Origin: Shewanella aestuarii | Lineage (GTDB): Bacteria; Pseudomonadota; Gammaproteobacteria; Enterobacterales; Shewanellaceae | Length of the DNA: 64,000 nt | NCBI RefSeq assembly: GCF_011765625.1 | Contig: NZ_CP050313.1 | Span: forward strand, 62,001-126,000 | Reading direction: 5' to 3' | Part shown: positions 44,364-54,998 of the stretch, piece after piece | How the letters are laid out: each line of letters begins with the position of its first letter | Numbering within the stretch: the first letter of the stretch is position 1 | The notes under the pieces: generated by a model | Database searches by the model: none | What the model was told of the DNA's origin: nothing | Seen by the model: the letters and a program-made list of their open reading frames with translations, nothing else | Position numbers and translations under genes: made by a program

Positions 44364-46502
44364 ATGAGTAAAATGAATAACAAAGGGCTTCGACACAAGA
44401 TTATTGCGGGTATGCTTGCAGGAGCCGCCATGCTTGCTTCTCATGCTGCTTGGTCGGAACAATATGCTGCCAATTTCAAAGGTACAGATATTCAAGAGTT
44501 TATTAATATTGTTGGTAAAAACTTGAATAAAACCATCATTGTTGATCCAACAGTACGCGGAAAAATTAATGTCCGTAGTTATGATCTTCTCGATGATGAG
44601 CAATATTACCAGTTCTTCTTAAACGTACTGCAAGTTTATGGTTATGCCGTTGTTGAAATGGAAAACAGCGTCATTAAAGTCATTAAAGACAAAGACGCTA
44701 AAACTTCAGCGGTTCGCGTTGCTGACGACTCCGACCCTGGGATCGGTGATGAAATGGTGACTCGCATTGTGGCGTTATACAACACCGAAGCGAAGCAGCT
44801 TGCCCCTTTATTACGCCAACTTAATGATAACGCTGGTGGCGGTAACGTTGTTAACTACGACCCATCAAACGTATTGATGATCTCAGGCCGCGCCGCCGTA
44901 GTTAACAAACTAGTTGATATTGTTCGTCGTGTTGATAAGCAAGGTGATACCGCTGTTCAAGTGGTTTCATTAGAGTTTGCTTCTGCAGGTGAAATCGTTC
45001 GTATTGTTGATACCCTTTATCGTGCCAGCGCTAACCAAGCACAAATGCCTGGTCAAGCGCCTAAAGTGGTTGCAGATGAGCGCATGAACGCGGTTATTGT
45101 GAGTGGTGATGAAAAAAGCCGTCAACGTGTGGTTGAGTTAATCAAACGCCTTGATGCCGAGCAAGCTAGCACTGGTAATACCAAAGTGCGCTATTTACGT
45201 TATGCCAAAGCCGAAGACTTGGTTGAAGTGCTAACCGGATTTGCACAAAAGCTGCAAAGCGACAAAGACGGTGGCTCTCAGCAATCGGGTGGTAAACGTC
45301 GTAGCGAAATCAATATCATGGCACATGCTGATACCAACGCATTGGTGATAAGCGCAGAGCCTGATCAAATGCGTACTATTGAAAGCGTCATTAATCAATT
45401 AGATATTCGCCGCGCGCAGGTGTTGGTTGAAGCCATTATTGTTGAAGTATCAGAAGGTGATGATGTTGGTTTTGGTATTCAATGGGCATCAGCTTCCGGT
45501 GGTGGTACTCAATTTAATAACTTAGGCCCAACCATTGGTGAGATTGGCGCAGGTGTATGGCAAGCTCAAGGTGAAGAGGGAACAAAAGTTTGTACTGAAA
45601 ATGGTACATGTACTGAAAATCCAGATAGCCGTGGCGACATTACTATTCTTGCTCAAGCCTTAGGTAAAGTGAATGGCATGGCCTGGGGCGTGGCAATGGG
45701 TGACTTCGGTGCCTTAATCCAAGCGGTTTCCAGTGATACCAAATCAAATGTACTAGCAACGCCTTCTATTACCACCTTGGATAATCAAGAAGCCTCATTT
45801 ATCGTTGGTGATGAAGTACCAATTCTGACGGGTAGCCAAAATTCTAGCAATGGTAACAGTAACCCGTTCCAAACGGTTGAACGTAAAGAAGTGGGCGTTA
45901 AACTAAAAGTGGTGCCTCAAATTAACGAAGGGACTTCAGTTAAGCTAACCATCGAACAAGAAGTGTCAGGCATTAATGGTAAAACAGGTGTAGACGTTAC
46001 CTTTGCTACACGTCGTTTAACCACTACAGTGATGGCTGACTCGGGTCAAATTGTGGTACTGGGTGGTTTGATTAACGAAGAAGTGCAAGAAAGCGTTCAG
46101 AAAGTCCCATTCTTGGGTGACATCCCTGTTATTGGTCATTTATTCAGATCGTCTTCAAGTGGCAAGAAAAAGAAAAACTTGATGGTATTTATCAAGCCAA
46201 CCATTATTCGTGATGGTATTACCATGGAAGGCATTGCTGGTCGTAAGTACAACTACTTCCGTGCATTACAGCTTGAGCAGCAAGAGCGTGGTGTGAATTT
46301 AATGCCGAAAACTAAGGTGCCAGTGCTTGAAGAATGGAATCAAGAAGCGTACTTACCAGATGAAGTTAACGATGTGCTTGAGCGCTACAAAAGTGGTAAA
46401 GGGTTAGACACTCAAATGCGCGAAACTGATCCTGCACTAAAATCGATCAGCGAAAGTAAACTTAAAGATAGTCAACTAGATAGTGAGCAAAATGATGACT
46501 GA
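44364..46502 (+). CDS. gspD: Type II secretion outer-membrane secretin GspD
   Basis: 712 residues with signal peptide (about 10-33, HAAWSEQ), N0-N3 domains, and the C-terminal secretin domain with [20 protein letters not shown] and VPILTGSQ. It forms the multimeric outer-membrane pore. ATG 44364 is very close to AGGGGA; ATG 44373 has better spacing and may be the true start. The last 11 bases overlap gspE. No pilotin gene is seen here. Confidence 0.95.
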   Translation: MSKMNNKGLRHKIIAGMLAGAAMLASHAAWSEQYAANFKGTDIQEFINIVGKNLNKTIIVDPTVRGKINVRSYDLLDDEQYYQFFLNVLQVYGYAVVEMENSVIKVIKDKDAKTSAVRVADDSDPGIGDEMVTRIVALYNTEAKQLAPLLRQLNDNAGGGNVVNYDPSNVLMISGRAAVVNKLVDIVRRVDKQGDTAVQVVSLEFASAGEIVRIVDTLYRASANQAQMPGQAPKVVADERMNAVIVSGDEKSRQRVVELIKRLDAEQASTGNTKVRYLRYAKAEDLVEVLTGFAQKLQSDKDGGSQQSGGKRRSEINIMAHADTNALVISAEPDQMRTIESVINQLDIRRAQVLVEAIIVEVSEGDDVGFGIQWASASGGGTQFNNLGPTIGEIGAGVWQAQGEEGTKVCTENGTCTENPDSRGDITILAQALGKVNGMAWGVAMGDFGALIQAVSSDTKSNVLATPSITTLDNQEASFIVGDEVPILTGSQNSSNGNSNPFQTVERKEVGVKLKVVPQINEGTSVKLTIEQEVSGINGKTGVDVTFATRRLTTTVMADSGQIVVLGGLINEEVQESVQKVPFLGDIPVIGHLFRSSSSGKKKKNLMVFIKPTIIRDGITMEGIAGRKYNYFRALQLEQQERGVNLMPKTKVPVLEEWNQEAYLPDEVNDVLERYKSGKGLDTQMRETDPALKSISESKLKDSQLDSEQNDD

Positions 46503-48048
46503 TATCGCAGCGGAAACGTTAGCGCAGGCATCATCAGAGTTGGCGCTAGAAGTGGAAGGTGATCAGACGTTTCACTCTAACAGTAAAGAGCGGTTACCTT
46601 TTTCATTTGCCCATCGCTTTGAAGTGGTGATGGCCAAGCAAAATGAGCAATTAACGTTATTTTATACTGATTCGACACCGCTAAGTGCCATGTTGGAAGT
46701 GCGTCGTTATTCAGGACTTGATTTACCGTTAATTAAGCTCGAAAAAACATCCTTTGAAGCCAAACTAACGCAAACTTATCAAGCCAACTCCTCTGAAGCG
46801 CAGCAGCTTATGGAAGATTTGGGTAATGAGATGGACCTATTTACTCTAGCAGAAGAGCTGCCGCAAACAGAAGATCTGCTAGAGGGTGATGACGATGCGC
46901 CAATCATCAAACTGATTAACGCGTTATTATCTGAAGCTATTAAAGAAGAAGCGTCTGATATTCATATCGAAACCTACGAGAAACAGTTGGTTGTGCGTTT
47001 TCGTATTGATGGCGTACTTAAAGAGGTATTGAAACCGAATCGTAAATTGTCATCGCTACTGGTATCACGTATTAAAGTGATGGCGCGTTTAGACATTGCC
47101 GAAAAACGTGTACCACAAGATGGCCGTATTTCGCTACGTATTGCTGGTCGTGCGGTTGATGTGCGGGTATCTACCATGCCATCAAGCCATGGCGAACGTG
47201 TGGTAATGCGTTTATTAGATAAAAATACCGGTAACCTAGATTTAAAACAGCTAGGCATGACAGCCAGCATTCGCCATACCTTCGACCAACTTATCCGTAA
47301 ACCACACGGAATTATTTTGGTGACCGGTCCCACAGGTTCAGGTAAAAGTACCACGCTGTATGCCGGATTAACTGAGATTAACTCTAAAGATACCAACATT
47401 TTAACTGTTGAAGATCCTATCGAGTATGAACTAGAAGGTATTGGCCAAACTCAAGTTAACACCAAAGTGGATATGACTTTTGCCCGTGGTTTACGTGCTA
47501 TTTTACGTCAAGACCCTGATGTGGTGATGATTGGTGAGATTCGTGATTTAGAAACCGCTCAAATTGCTGTGCAAGCCTCGTTAACGGGTCACTTAGTTAT
47601 TTCAACATTGCATACCAATACTGCATCTGGTGCGATTACCCGTTTACAAGATATGGGTGTTGAGCCTTTCTTGGTGTCATCCAGTTTATTGGGTGTGTTA
47701 GCCCAGCGCTTGATCCGTACCTTATGCCCAGTTTGTAAAGAGGCACATGAGCCTGATGATCGTGAGCGTGAGTTGTTAGGCATTACGGCCAACGATACGC
47801 GGATGATATATCGTGCTAAAGGTTGTAAAGCTTGTGGTCATAATGGTTACCGTGGGCGTACCGGTATTCACGAGTTATTGGTGGTTGATGACAATGTTCG
47901 TGAGCTGATCCATGGTGGTCGCGGCGAACTTGCCATTGAAAAATACGTGCGAAAAACGATTCCGAGTATTCGTCATGATGGTATGAGCAAAGTGCTTGAT
48001 GGGGTCACCACCCTTGAAGAAGTATTGCGCGTTACCCGTGAGGAATAA
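46492..48048 (+). CDS. gspE: Type II secretion ATPase GspE
   Basis: 518 residues. N-terminal GspL-binding domain, Walker [10 protein letters not shown], Asp box [15 protein letters not shown], Walker B MIGEIRD and a four-cysteine zinc site (CPVC...CKACG). Powers pseudopilus assembly from the cytoplasm. I start at ATG 46492 inside the end of gspD (46495 is also possible); coupled translation is likely. Confidence 0.95.
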   Translation: MMTDIAAETLAQASSELALEVEGDQTFHSNSKERLPFSFAHRFEVVMAKQNEQLTLFYTDSTPLSAMLEVRRYSGLDLPLIKLEKTSFEAKLTQTYQANSSEAQQLMEDLGNEMDLFTLAEELPQTEDLLEGDDDAPIIKLINALLSEAIKEEASDIHIETYEKQLVVRFRIDGVLKEVLKPNRKLSSLLVSRIKVMARLDIAEKRVPQDGRISLRIAGRAVDVRVSTMPSSHGERVVMRLLDKNTGNLDLKQLGMTASIRHTFDQLIRKPHGIILVTGPTGSGKSTTLYAGLTEINSKDTNILTVEDPIEYELEGIGQTQVNTKVDMTFARGLRAILRQDPDVVMIGEIRDLETAQIAVQASLTGHLVISTLHTNTASGAITRLQDMGVEPFLVSSSLLGVLAQRLIRTLCPVCKEAHEPDDRERELLGITANDTRMIYRAKGCKACGHNGYRGRTGIHELLVVDDNVRELIHGGRGELAIEKYVRKTIPSIRHDGMSKVLDGVTTLEEVLRVTREE

Positions 48049-48051
48049 TCG

Positions 48052-49284
48052 ATGGCTGCATTTGAGTATAAAGCGCTAGATAGTAAAGGTAAGCAGCAAA
48101 AAGGCGTTATAGAAGCTGATTCAGCGCGTCATGCCCGCAGTCAATTGCGTGAGCAGCGACTTATGCCGCTTGAGCTGCAACCCGTATCAGAAAAAGAAGC
48201 GCGTTCGCAAAAAAGTGGTTTTAGTCTAGGTCTATTATTCAAAAAGCGCATCTCAGTTGCTGAGCTTGCGTTAATTACCCGTCAAATTGCGACCTTGGTT
48301 GCTGCAGGTTTGCCCATTGAGGAGGCGTTAAAAGCCGTTGGGCAACAATCTGAAAAAGCCCGTTTGGGTAATATGATTATGGCCGTTCGCTCTCGGGTAG
48401 TAGAAGGGTACAGCTTGGCTGACTCATTAGCCGAGTTCCCCCATGTATTTGATGATTTATATCGCGCCATGGTGGCATCGGGTGAAAAGTCGGGCCATTT
48501 AGAAGTCGTGCTTAATCGTCTTGCCGATTACACCGAGCGTCGCCAGCAATTAAAGTCCAAGCTTACCCAAGCAATGATTTATCCTGCTGCCCTAACCACA
48601 GTTGCCATTGCGGTAATTGCAGTGCTGCTTACTACTGTTGTGCCTAAAGTGGTTGGTCAGTTTGAGCATATGGGGCAAGAGCTACCGGCAACGACTCAGT
48701 TTTTAATTGCGGCTTCAGATTTTATGCAAGATTACGGCTTGATTTTGGTGGGGGCCATTGTTGGCTTAATTATTTTAGCTCAGCGTTTATTGACCAACCC
48801 TAACATTCGGATGAAATTTGATACTGCTTTATTGCAACTTCCGGTAATCGGTAAGGTCAGTAAAAGTATCAATACGGCTCGTTTTGCGCGTACCTTAAGT
48901 ATTTTATCGGCCAGTTCAGTCCCCTTGTTGGACGGAATGCGTATTGCCAGTGAGGTATTACTGAATGTTAAAGTTCGCGCGGCAGTCGATGATGCCACCG
49001 CACGAGTGCGTGAAGGTACCAGTTTAGGCGCGGCGTTAACGAATACTAAATTGTTCCCTGCCATGATGCTGTATATGATTGCATCGGGCGAGAAAAGTGG
49101 TCAATTAGAGGACATGCTAGAACGCGCGGCAGATAACCAAGACCGCGAGTTTGAGTCAAATGTCAATATTGCAATCGGGGTGTTTGAGCCTTTGTTAGTC
49201 GTCAGCATGGCTGGGGTCGTGTTGTTTATTGTCATGGCTATCTTGCAACCTATTTTAGAGTTAAACAATTTAATCAGTGGCTAA
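48052..49284 (+). CDS. gspF: Type II secretion platform protein GspF
   Basis: 410-residue polytopic inner-membrane protein with two repeated T2SF domains (about 70-195 and 275-395; AELALITRQIATLVAAGLPI and ARFARTLSILSASSVPLLDG). Three membrane helices. Starts 3 bp after gspE. Converts ATPase motion into pseudopilin extraction. Confidence 0.95.
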   Translation: MAAFEYKALDSKGKQQKGVIEADSARHARSQLREQRLMPLELQPVSEKEARSQKSGFSLGLLFKKRISVAELALITRQIATLVAAGLPIEEALKAVGQQSEKARLGNMIMAVRSRVVEGYSLADSLAEFPHVFDDLYRAMVASGEKSGHLEVVLNRLADYTERRQQLKSKLTQAMIYPAALTTVAIAVIAVLLTTVVPKVVGQFEHMGQELPATTQFLIAASDFMQDYGLILVGAIVGLIILAQRLLTNPNIRMKFDTALLQLPVIGKVSKSINTARFARTLSILSASSVPLLDGMRIASEVLLNVKVRAAVDDATARVREGTSLGAALTNTKLFPAMMLYMIASGEKSGQLEDMLERAADNQDREFESNVNIAIGVFEPLLVVSMAGVVLFIVMAILQPILELNNLISG

Positions 49285-49345
49285 CTCATTGTTAGTATTA
49301 TCTGGGTTAATTTTTTTGTATCAGTGAGTTTTGAGGAAGTAATAA

Positions 49346-49780
49346 ATGCAAAAGCAACATAAACAACGTGGTTTTACCTTATTAGAAGTCATGGTGGTTA
49401 TCGTGATTTTAGGTATTTTGGCGTCAATGGTTGTGCCTAACTTAATGGGTAACAAAGACAAGGCCGATCAACAAAAAGCAGTTTCTGACATTGTTGCTCT
49501 GGAAAATGCTCTGGATATGTACAAGTTAGATAACAGTATTTACCCAACGACTGATCAAGGTTTAGATGCTTTGGTACAAAAGCCAACCTCTTCACCTGAG
49601 CCGCGTAATTATCGTGAAGGCGGTTATGTGAAACGTTTACCGCAAGATCCATGGCGCAATGATTACTTGTTATTAAGCCCTGGTGAAAACGGCAAAATTG
49701 ATATCTTTAGTGCGGGCCCTGATGGGCAACCGGGTACTGAAGACGACATCGGTAACTGGAACTTACAAGATTTCCAATAA
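49346..49780 (+). CDS. gspG: Major pseudopilin GspG
   Basis: 144 residues. Prepilin motif QRGFTLLEVMVVIVILGILA with cleavage after Gly9, the conserved +5 Glu, and a C-terminal calcium-site segment (PDGQPGTEDDIGNW). Main subunit of the pseudopilus. GAGGAAG precedes the ATG. Confidence 0.96.
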   Translation: MQKQHKQRGFTLLEVMVVIVILGILASMVVPNLMGNKDKADQQKAVSDIVALENALDMYKLDNSIYPTTDQGLDALVQKPTSSPEPRNYREGGYVKRLPQDPWRNDYLLLSPGENGKIDIFSAGPDGQPGTEDDIGNWNLQDFQ

Positions 49781-49783
49781 CCC

Positions 49784-50362
49784 ATGCAAATCAATCGTCA
49801 AGCAGGCTTTACCTTATTAGAGGTCTTGTTGGTGGCATTGTTGATGGGGTTGGCTGCATCAGCCGTTACCCTATCGATAAGCAGCGCAGGCCCCGAGCAG
49901 GTTCTAAACAAACAGGCGCAGCGTTTTATGGCGGCGACTGAACTTGTGCTTGGTGAAACCGTATTAAGTGGCCAGTTTATTGGTATTGTGGTGGACGAAA
50001 CCCAATACCAATTTGTGCTTTATAACGAGGGGAAGTGGGTGCCAATCGAGCAAGATAAAATGCTCGCTACCCAGCAACTTGAGCCCGGGATTAAACTGGA
50101 TTTAATTCTTGATGGCATGCCATTAATGCAAGAGGATGAAGAACAAGACTCTTGGTTTGATGAACCCTTTATTGATGAGCTTAGTGCTGAAGAAAAAATT
50201 AAAAATCCTCGACCACAAATTTTATTATTTCCAAGCGGTGAAATGACACCATTTGAATTACGTTTTACTACTGTCGATGATCGTCGTCAGCCGATTGAGT
50301 CTTTAGTTGTTGGTGATGCATTGGGGCGTTTATCGCTAGGGCGTTTTGATGATCAAGCATAA
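49784..50362 (+). CDS. gspH: Minor pseudopilin GspH
   Basis: 192 residues. Prepilin start RQAGFTLLEVLLVALLMGLA, then a mostly beta C-terminal domain. It starts 3 bp after gspG and overlaps gspI by 14 bp. Confidence 0.93.
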   Translation: MQINRQAGFTLLEVLLVALLMGLAASAVTLSISSAGPEQVLNKQAQRFMAATELVLGETVLSGQFIGIVVDETQYQFVLYNEGKWVPIEQDKMLATQQLEPGIKLDLILDGMPLMQEDEEQDSWFDEPFIDELSAEEKIKNPRPQILLFPSGEMTPFELRFTTVDDRRQPIESLVVGDALGRLSLGRFDDQA

Positions 50363-50717
50363 AGGCATGACCTTGCTCGAAGTCATTGTGGCATTGGCGG
50401 TATTTTCCATTGCAGCAGTGTCAGTGACCAAAAGCTTAGGCGAGCAAATGGCCAATATGCCAATTTTGGAAGAGCGCACCTTAGCACAGTGGGTTGCCAG
50501 TAATCGTATGGTTGAAGCGCGCTTGCCTGAAGAGTTTCCGCCAATTGGTAAAAGAGAAGGTGAAGTTGAGCTTGCAGGCCGCGATTGGTATTGGCGTCAA
50601 GAGGTGGTTAAAACCACAGATGATAATTTTAGAATGATCCGTATTACTGTCAGTGACGATCAAAGGTTTCAGCGTGTTGTGGCACAAGTGAGTAGTTATG
50701 TACACAACCGTAGTTAA
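50349..50717 (+). CDS. gspI: Minor pseudopilin GspI
   Basis: 122 residues. Short prepilin leader MIKHKG followed by MTLLEVIVALAVFSIAAVS. It builds the pseudopilus tip with GspJ and GspK. The start lies inside gspH and the end overlaps gspJ by 20 bp. Confidence 0.93.
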   Translation: MIKHKGMTLLEVIVALAVFSIAAVSVTKSLGEQMANMPILEERTLAQWVASNRMVEARLPEEFPPIGKREGEVELAGRDWYWRQEVVKTTDDNFRMIRITVSDDQRFQRVVAQVSSYVHNRS

Positions 50718-51420
50718 AGCAAATAAAGGGTTTACCCTGCTTGAAATGCTGATTGCCATTGCTATTTTTGCCATGATTGGTTTGGCGGCAAACTCAGTCT
50801 TATCGACCGTAATGGCCAATGACGAAGTGACCAAAAAGTTTTCAGTTCGTTTAAAAGCGCTGCAACAAGGTTTTGGTGCCATTGAGCGTGATTTAGGCCA
50901 AATGGTGGCGCGAACTTATCGAGGTCTTGATGGCGAACGCAGCAGTAATTATTTTCAAACCGGTGACAATCTGTTTGATTCAGAAACCGAAGCGTTAGTT
51001 TTTTACCGCTTAGGTTGGCTAAACCCTGATGGAATACTACCTAGAGGCAGTATTCAATCGGTTGCTTATGTCGTGCAAGAAGGACGTTTAGAGCGTTGGT
51101 ATTATCCATATCCTGAACCGGTAACGGGGGCTGAACCGTTAAAAACCTTGATTATTGAAAACGTGTTATCGATAGAGTATTCCTTTTATGTTGACAAAGA
51201 GTGGAAACGAAAAGTCGATGGCACTGTGATGCCACGTGGAATTGCAATTGAAATTGAAATTGACGGTTTGGGTAAAATTCAGCGCCAGTTTTTGCTGCCT
51301 AAGGGCGCATCGGCACCGACCGAATCAGAAAATGACAGTGGTAATTCTGGTAACGAAGATGATCCGCAGGATGATACTAGCGGTGAAGATGGCACTGAAA
51401 ATGATGGGGATGGTACTTAA
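50698..51420 (+). CDS. gspJ: Minor pseudopilin GspJ with acidic C-terminal tail
   Basis: 240 residues. Prepilin motif NKGFTLLEMLIAIAIFAMIG near the start, then the usual GspJ body (FGAIERDLGQMVARTYRG). Residues 208-240 form a tail made almost only of D, E, N, G, S and T: 13 acidic residues and no basic ones. The tail would be periplasmic and could bind calcium or be disordered. The stop shares one base with the gspK start. Confidence 0.93.
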   Translation: MYTTVVKANKGFTLLEMLIAIAIFAMIGLAANSVLSTVMANDEVTKKFSVRLKALQQGFGAIERDLGQMVARTYRGLDGERSSNYFQTGDNLFDSETEALVFYRLGWLNPDGILPRGSIQSVAYVVQEGRLERWYYPYPEPVTGAEPLKTLIIENVLSIEYSFYVDKEWKRKVDGTVMPRGIAIEIEIDGLGKIQRQFLLPKGASAPTESENDSGNSGNEDDPQDDTSGEDGTENDGDGT

Positions 51421-52409
51421 TGAAGTATCATAACCAGCAGGGCGTCGCCCTTATTGTGGTGATATTAATTGTGGCAGTAGTGGCCATTATTGCCACTAAC
51501 ATTACCAGTCGCAATCAATTATCAATGCGACGCACCCTGAATATGGCGCAGTATGATCAAGCATATTGGTATGCCTTGTCGGGTGAAGAGCTCGCCATGA
51601 AAGTGCTCAAACAAGATTTTGAAGATGCCGATGGCAATGTGATTCATCGCCAGCAGTATTGGGCATTAACCGATATGGTGTTTCCTGCGGAATATGGCCA
51701 AATTGGTGGTGAAATAAGTGATATGCGCGCTTGCTTTAATTTAAATTCAGTGTCACAAGAATCAAAAGAAGTTGAAAATGGTCAGCCTAAAATGACCCTA
51801 GCGGCTAAGCAATATCAAGGATTATTAGTGGCTTTAGGCATGGATGAGTTTGGCGCAGAGCGCCTAACTCATACGCTAAAAGACTATATCGATGCAGATA
51901 CCGTTGCTAGCCCCTTTGGCGCTGAAGACTCTGAATATGAATCGCGTAATGTGCCGTATCGCGCCGCTAATACGTTAATGCAGCATCGCAGTGAGTTACG
52001 CGCCGTGTTGGGTTATAACCAAGATATTTATCTTAAGTTACGGCCTTACATTTGTGCAATACCGGGCGATAATCGCCAACTGTTAAATGTGAATTCTATA
52101 GAGGTCGAGCAAGCTGCATTGCTTGTGGGTATGTTAGATAACCAAATATCCTTGTCTGATGCTGAGAGTGTGATTAATCAACGTCCAGCGGATGGTTATG
52201 AAACCATAGATGATTTTTGGCAAAATTCGGCTTTAACGAGTTTGAAAGCCGAAGCCAATTTTCGTTCAAGCTTTGTGATCACCAGCAATTACTTTTTATT
52301 ACGCGCTGGTGCCAAAGTTGATAATGCCGTATTCATAATGGACAGTGTATTAAAGCGCAGTGGCAACAATATAGATGTGATCACCCGCCAGTACGGTGGT
52401 CAACAATAA
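51420..52409 (+). CDS. gspK: Minor pseudopilin GspK
   Basis: 329 residues, the largest pseudopilin. Prepilin-like start (QQGVALIVVILIVAVVAII) without the +5 Glu, as usual for GspK. The large helical domain follows, with DYIDADT and a late helix-hairpin-helix-like stretch (SLSDAESVINQRPADGYETI). Caps the pseudopilus. Confidence 0.93.
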   Translation: MKYHNQQGVALIVVILIVAVVAIIATNITSRNQLSMRRTLNMAQYDQAYWYALSGEELAMKVLKQDFEDADGNVIHRQQYWALTDMVFPAEYGQIGGEISDMRACFNLNSVSQESKEVENGQPKMTLAAKQYQGLLVALGMDEFGAERLTHTLKDYIDADTVASPFGAEDSEYESRNVPYRAANTLMQHRSELRAVLGYNQDIYLKLRPYICAIPGDNRQLLNVNSIEVEQAALLVGMLDNQISLSDAESVINQRPADGYETIDDFWQNSALTSLKAEANFRSSFVITSNYFLLRAGAKVDNAVFIMDSVLKRSGNNIDVITRQYGGQQ

Positions 52410-52459
52410 TAACAAGCTCAGCTGTGATATAAACGGCGAGAGATTGGTGGAGAAAAACA

Positions 52460-53668
52460 GTGTCTGAAAGGCTATTTATCCGATTAGGAAAAACATCAGA
52501 GCACCCTTGCGCTTGGCTTGTGTGGTCTGAGCAAGAGCAAGAGATTATTGCCTCGGGTGAGTTGCCTGATGCGCACAGTCTGACAAGCTTAACGGAACGG
52601 GTGGGGAATCGCCCCGTTGACGTGCTTGTACCCGCTGCCAGCATGACGTTAACTGAGCTTGCCTTACCTGAAAAAGGTCAGCGCCAAGCACTCAAAGCGT
52701 TACCTTTTATGTTAGAAGAGTCATTAGCCAGCGATGTTGATAGCATGCATTTTGTGGTTGGCCCGCGCGATGGTGAAAATATCAATGTCATCGCAGTTGC
52801 CCATGAACAAATGCAGCAATGGCTTGAATGGCTGAGCGAGGCAGGCTTAAAAGCAAAACGCATAGTGCCAGATTGCCTTGCGCTACCTTTAGGGCAGTGT
52901 CGATGGGCGATGATGAGTGTCGGAGATGAGTACCTATTACGCACAGGTGAAGGGGCCGGCTTAAGTTTACCTAAACCTTGGGCTGAGTTTGCGATACCGC
53001 AACTCATTAACCATGCGAAGCAAGATGATGCCGATGCCAATATTAATGTGGCCAACTATAGCAGTGATATTGTGCTAGAAGGTGTCAACCTTGAGGCCAA
53101 GCCGCTTGAGCTACCTATGATGGTGCTGGCGAAAGGCATTTTGCAAGCGCCAGTTAATCTGTTGCAAGGTATTTATAAGCCAAAGCGCGAATACAGCAAA
53201 CACTTACTATTATGGAAAAATGCAGCGATTATCACCGCAGTGGTGATAGTGATGGCATTAGTGAATAAAGGTTTAGCGATTTATCAACTTGATACTCAAA
53301 CAGCTGAGCTACGCCAACAAAGTGAGGCGATATTTAAATCAGTTAATCCTGGTGTAAACCGGATTGTGAATATTCGCTCACAAATGGATAGTCAGTTACG
53401 AAGTTTACAAGGGCAAGGTGGCGGTGCGGCATTTTTTGAAATGCTTCAAGGGCTTGAACCTGCTTTTACTCAGGTGCCAAAATTGAAGCCTAATTCCTTG
53501 CGTTTTGAAGCAAATCGCAATGAGTTACGTATGCAGGTAACAGCAGAAACCTATGCGCAAATCGACACGTTTAAAGAAATCGTCGCAAAAGATTTTCAGT
53601 TAGATGGTGGCGCCATGAACAGCAACGAAGATAGCGTAATCAGTACCTTGACCTTGAGGAGCAAATAA
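52460..53668 (+). CDS. gspL: Type II secretion protein GspL
   Basis: 402 residues. The actin-like cytoplasmic domain (1-240) binds GspE, one membrane helix lies at about 255-272, and a periplasmic ferredoxin-like domain follows. GTG start at 52460, 8 bases after GGAG. Starts 50 bp after gspK. Confidence 0.92.
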   Translation: MSERLFIRLGKTSEHPCAWLVWSEQEQEIIASGELPDAHSLTSLTERVGNRPVDVLVPAASMTLTELALPEKGQRQALKALPFMLEESLASDVDSMHFVVGPRDGENINVIAVAHEQMQQWLEWLSEAGLKAKRIVPDCLALPLGQCRWAMMSVGDEYLLRTGEGAGLSLPKPWAEFAIPQLINHAKQDDADANINVANYSSDIVLEGVNLEAKPLELPMMVLAKGILQAPVNLLQGIYKPKREYSKHLLLWKNAAIITAVVIVMALVNKGLAIYQLDTQTAELRQQSEAIFKSVNPGVNRIVNIRSQMDSQLRSLQGQGGGAAFFEMLQGLEPAFTQVPKLKPNSLRFEANRNELRMQVTAETYAQIDTFKEIVAKDFQLDGGAMNSNEDSVISTLTLRSK

Positions 53669-53669
53669 C

Positions 53670-54146
53670 ATGGATAATTTGCGTAATTGGTGGCAGGGCT
53701 TAGCGGTACGTGAGCAGCAGTTAGTGGCTTTTTGTAGTGTGTTTGTGGTGATTGGTATTTTGTATTGGGGCATTTGGGCGCCAATATCTAATGCGCAAGA
53801 AAACGCTGAACGCAATCATGCGGCAGCGCAGCAAACATTAACCTATGTAAAGCAATCGGCTAATAAAATTGCTGGCTTAAAACAAACGGGTGCAAAAGCA
53901 AAAGTGACCGGTAGTTTAAGCTCCATTGTTAACCAAACTGCGGGGCAATATAAGTTGGAAATTACTCGTATGCAGCCTCAAGGTAACAAAATTCAGTTAT
54001 GGATGGACGAAGTGCCTTTCGATACATTACTAAGTTACCTAAATGATCTAGTTGACCAAAAAGGCTTAACTTTAGACAGTGTTGATATTGCTGAGTCAGA
54101 TACGCTTGGCTTAGTCAAAGTCAGACGTATTCAGCTTTCCCAGTAA
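53670..54146 (+). CDS. gspM: Type II secretion protein GspM
   Basis: 158 residues. One membrane helix (about 18-36, LVAFCSVFVVIGILYWGIW), a coiled segment, then a small periplasmic ferredoxin-like domain. It partners GspL. One base separates it from gspL. Confidence 0.92.
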   Translation: MDNLRNWWQGLAVREQQLVAFCSVFVVIGILYWGIWAPISNAQENAERNHAAAQQTLTYVKQSANKIAGLKQTGAKAKVTGSLSSIVNQTAGQYKLEITRMQPQGNKIQLWMDEVPFDTLLSYLNDLVDQKGLTLDSVDIAESDTLGLVKVRRIQLSQ

Positions 54147-54155
54147 GGATTTTTT

Positions 54156-54917
54156 GTGAAGTTATTTGTCAAAATTGGCATAGCAGTATTGCTTTATCTC
54201 TTCTTTCTCGTGGCCTACCTGCCAGCAAATTGGTTGGTCAGCATTGCGCCGCTGCCTAGTAATGTTTCATTAGCTGGTGTTGATGGCACCTTGTGGGATG
54301 GTCAAGCTGATTTAGTCAAGATAGATAATCGTCAGCTTGAAAACGTCAGTTGGCAATTGAGCCCTTTGGGGCTCTTTTTAGGCCAAGCCAATGTTGATTT
54401 TCAAATTGGTAATCGTGCAACTGCGGTTAGTGGTCGTGGCAGTGTAAGTTATTCATTATCGGGTTTAAGTGCAGAAAATGTGCGTTTTGAAGCGCCTAAT
54501 AGCTTTATTTTAGCGGGTACACGTTTACCTTTTAGGACCCAAATTAGTGGTGATGTCAGTTTGATGGTGCAAACCCTTGAGCAAGGTCAACCTTGGTGTG
54601 AGCAGCTTAATGGCAAACTATTCTTAAACAGCACTAATGTGACCAATCAATTTGGCGAGTATCCGTTAGGGGATGTGGTGTTAGGCTTATCCTGTATCGA
54701 TGGCCAAGTGCAGCTTAATACTGACGAGCAAACCAATCAGCTTGGTTTGCAAGGTACGCTCATATTAGCTGAAAAAAACTTAGTTAAGATTAGTGCCAAA
54801 ATTAAACCAACAGATAGTCAGCCAGATGACTTACGTAAAGCATTAAGCTTTTTAGGCAAGCAAGATAGCCAAGGTTATTATCCGATTAATTATCAAGGTA
54901 CGCTGCCAGGGTTATAG
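54156..54917 (+). CDS. gspN: Type II secretion protein GspN
   Basis: 253 residues. An N-terminal membrane helix (about 5-24), then a beta-rich periplasmic body (SLAGVDGTLWDGQADLV). It is accessory in many T2SS operons. GTG start at 54156 with AAGGA upstream. Last gene of the operon; a hairpin follows. Confidence 0.9.
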   Translation: MKLFVKIGIAVLLYLFFLVAYLPANWLVSIAPLPSNVSLAGVDGTLWDGQADLVKIDNRQLENVSWQLSPLGLFLGQANVDFQIGNRATAVSGRGSVSYSLSGLSAENVRFEAPNSFILAGTRLPFRTQISGDVSLMVQTLEQGQPWCEQLNGKLFLNSTNVTNQFGEYPLGDVVLGLSCIDGQVQLNTDEQTNQLGLQGTLILAEKNLVKISAKIKPTDSQPDDLRKALSFLGKQDSQGYYPINYQGTLPGL

Positions 54918-54960
54918 TTTTTACTTGCTGATAGACCTGAGTTCAGATTGATTAACCAAA

Positions 54961-54986
54961 ATAAGGGCGCTGAAATGCGCCTTTAT
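54961..54986. terminator. Bidirectional terminator between gspN and yrfG
   Basis: ATAAGGGCGC / GCGCCTTTAT stem (one G-U pair) with a 6-base loop, between convergent genes. Confidence 0.8.
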
Positions 54987-54998
54987 TGTTGCTGTTAT

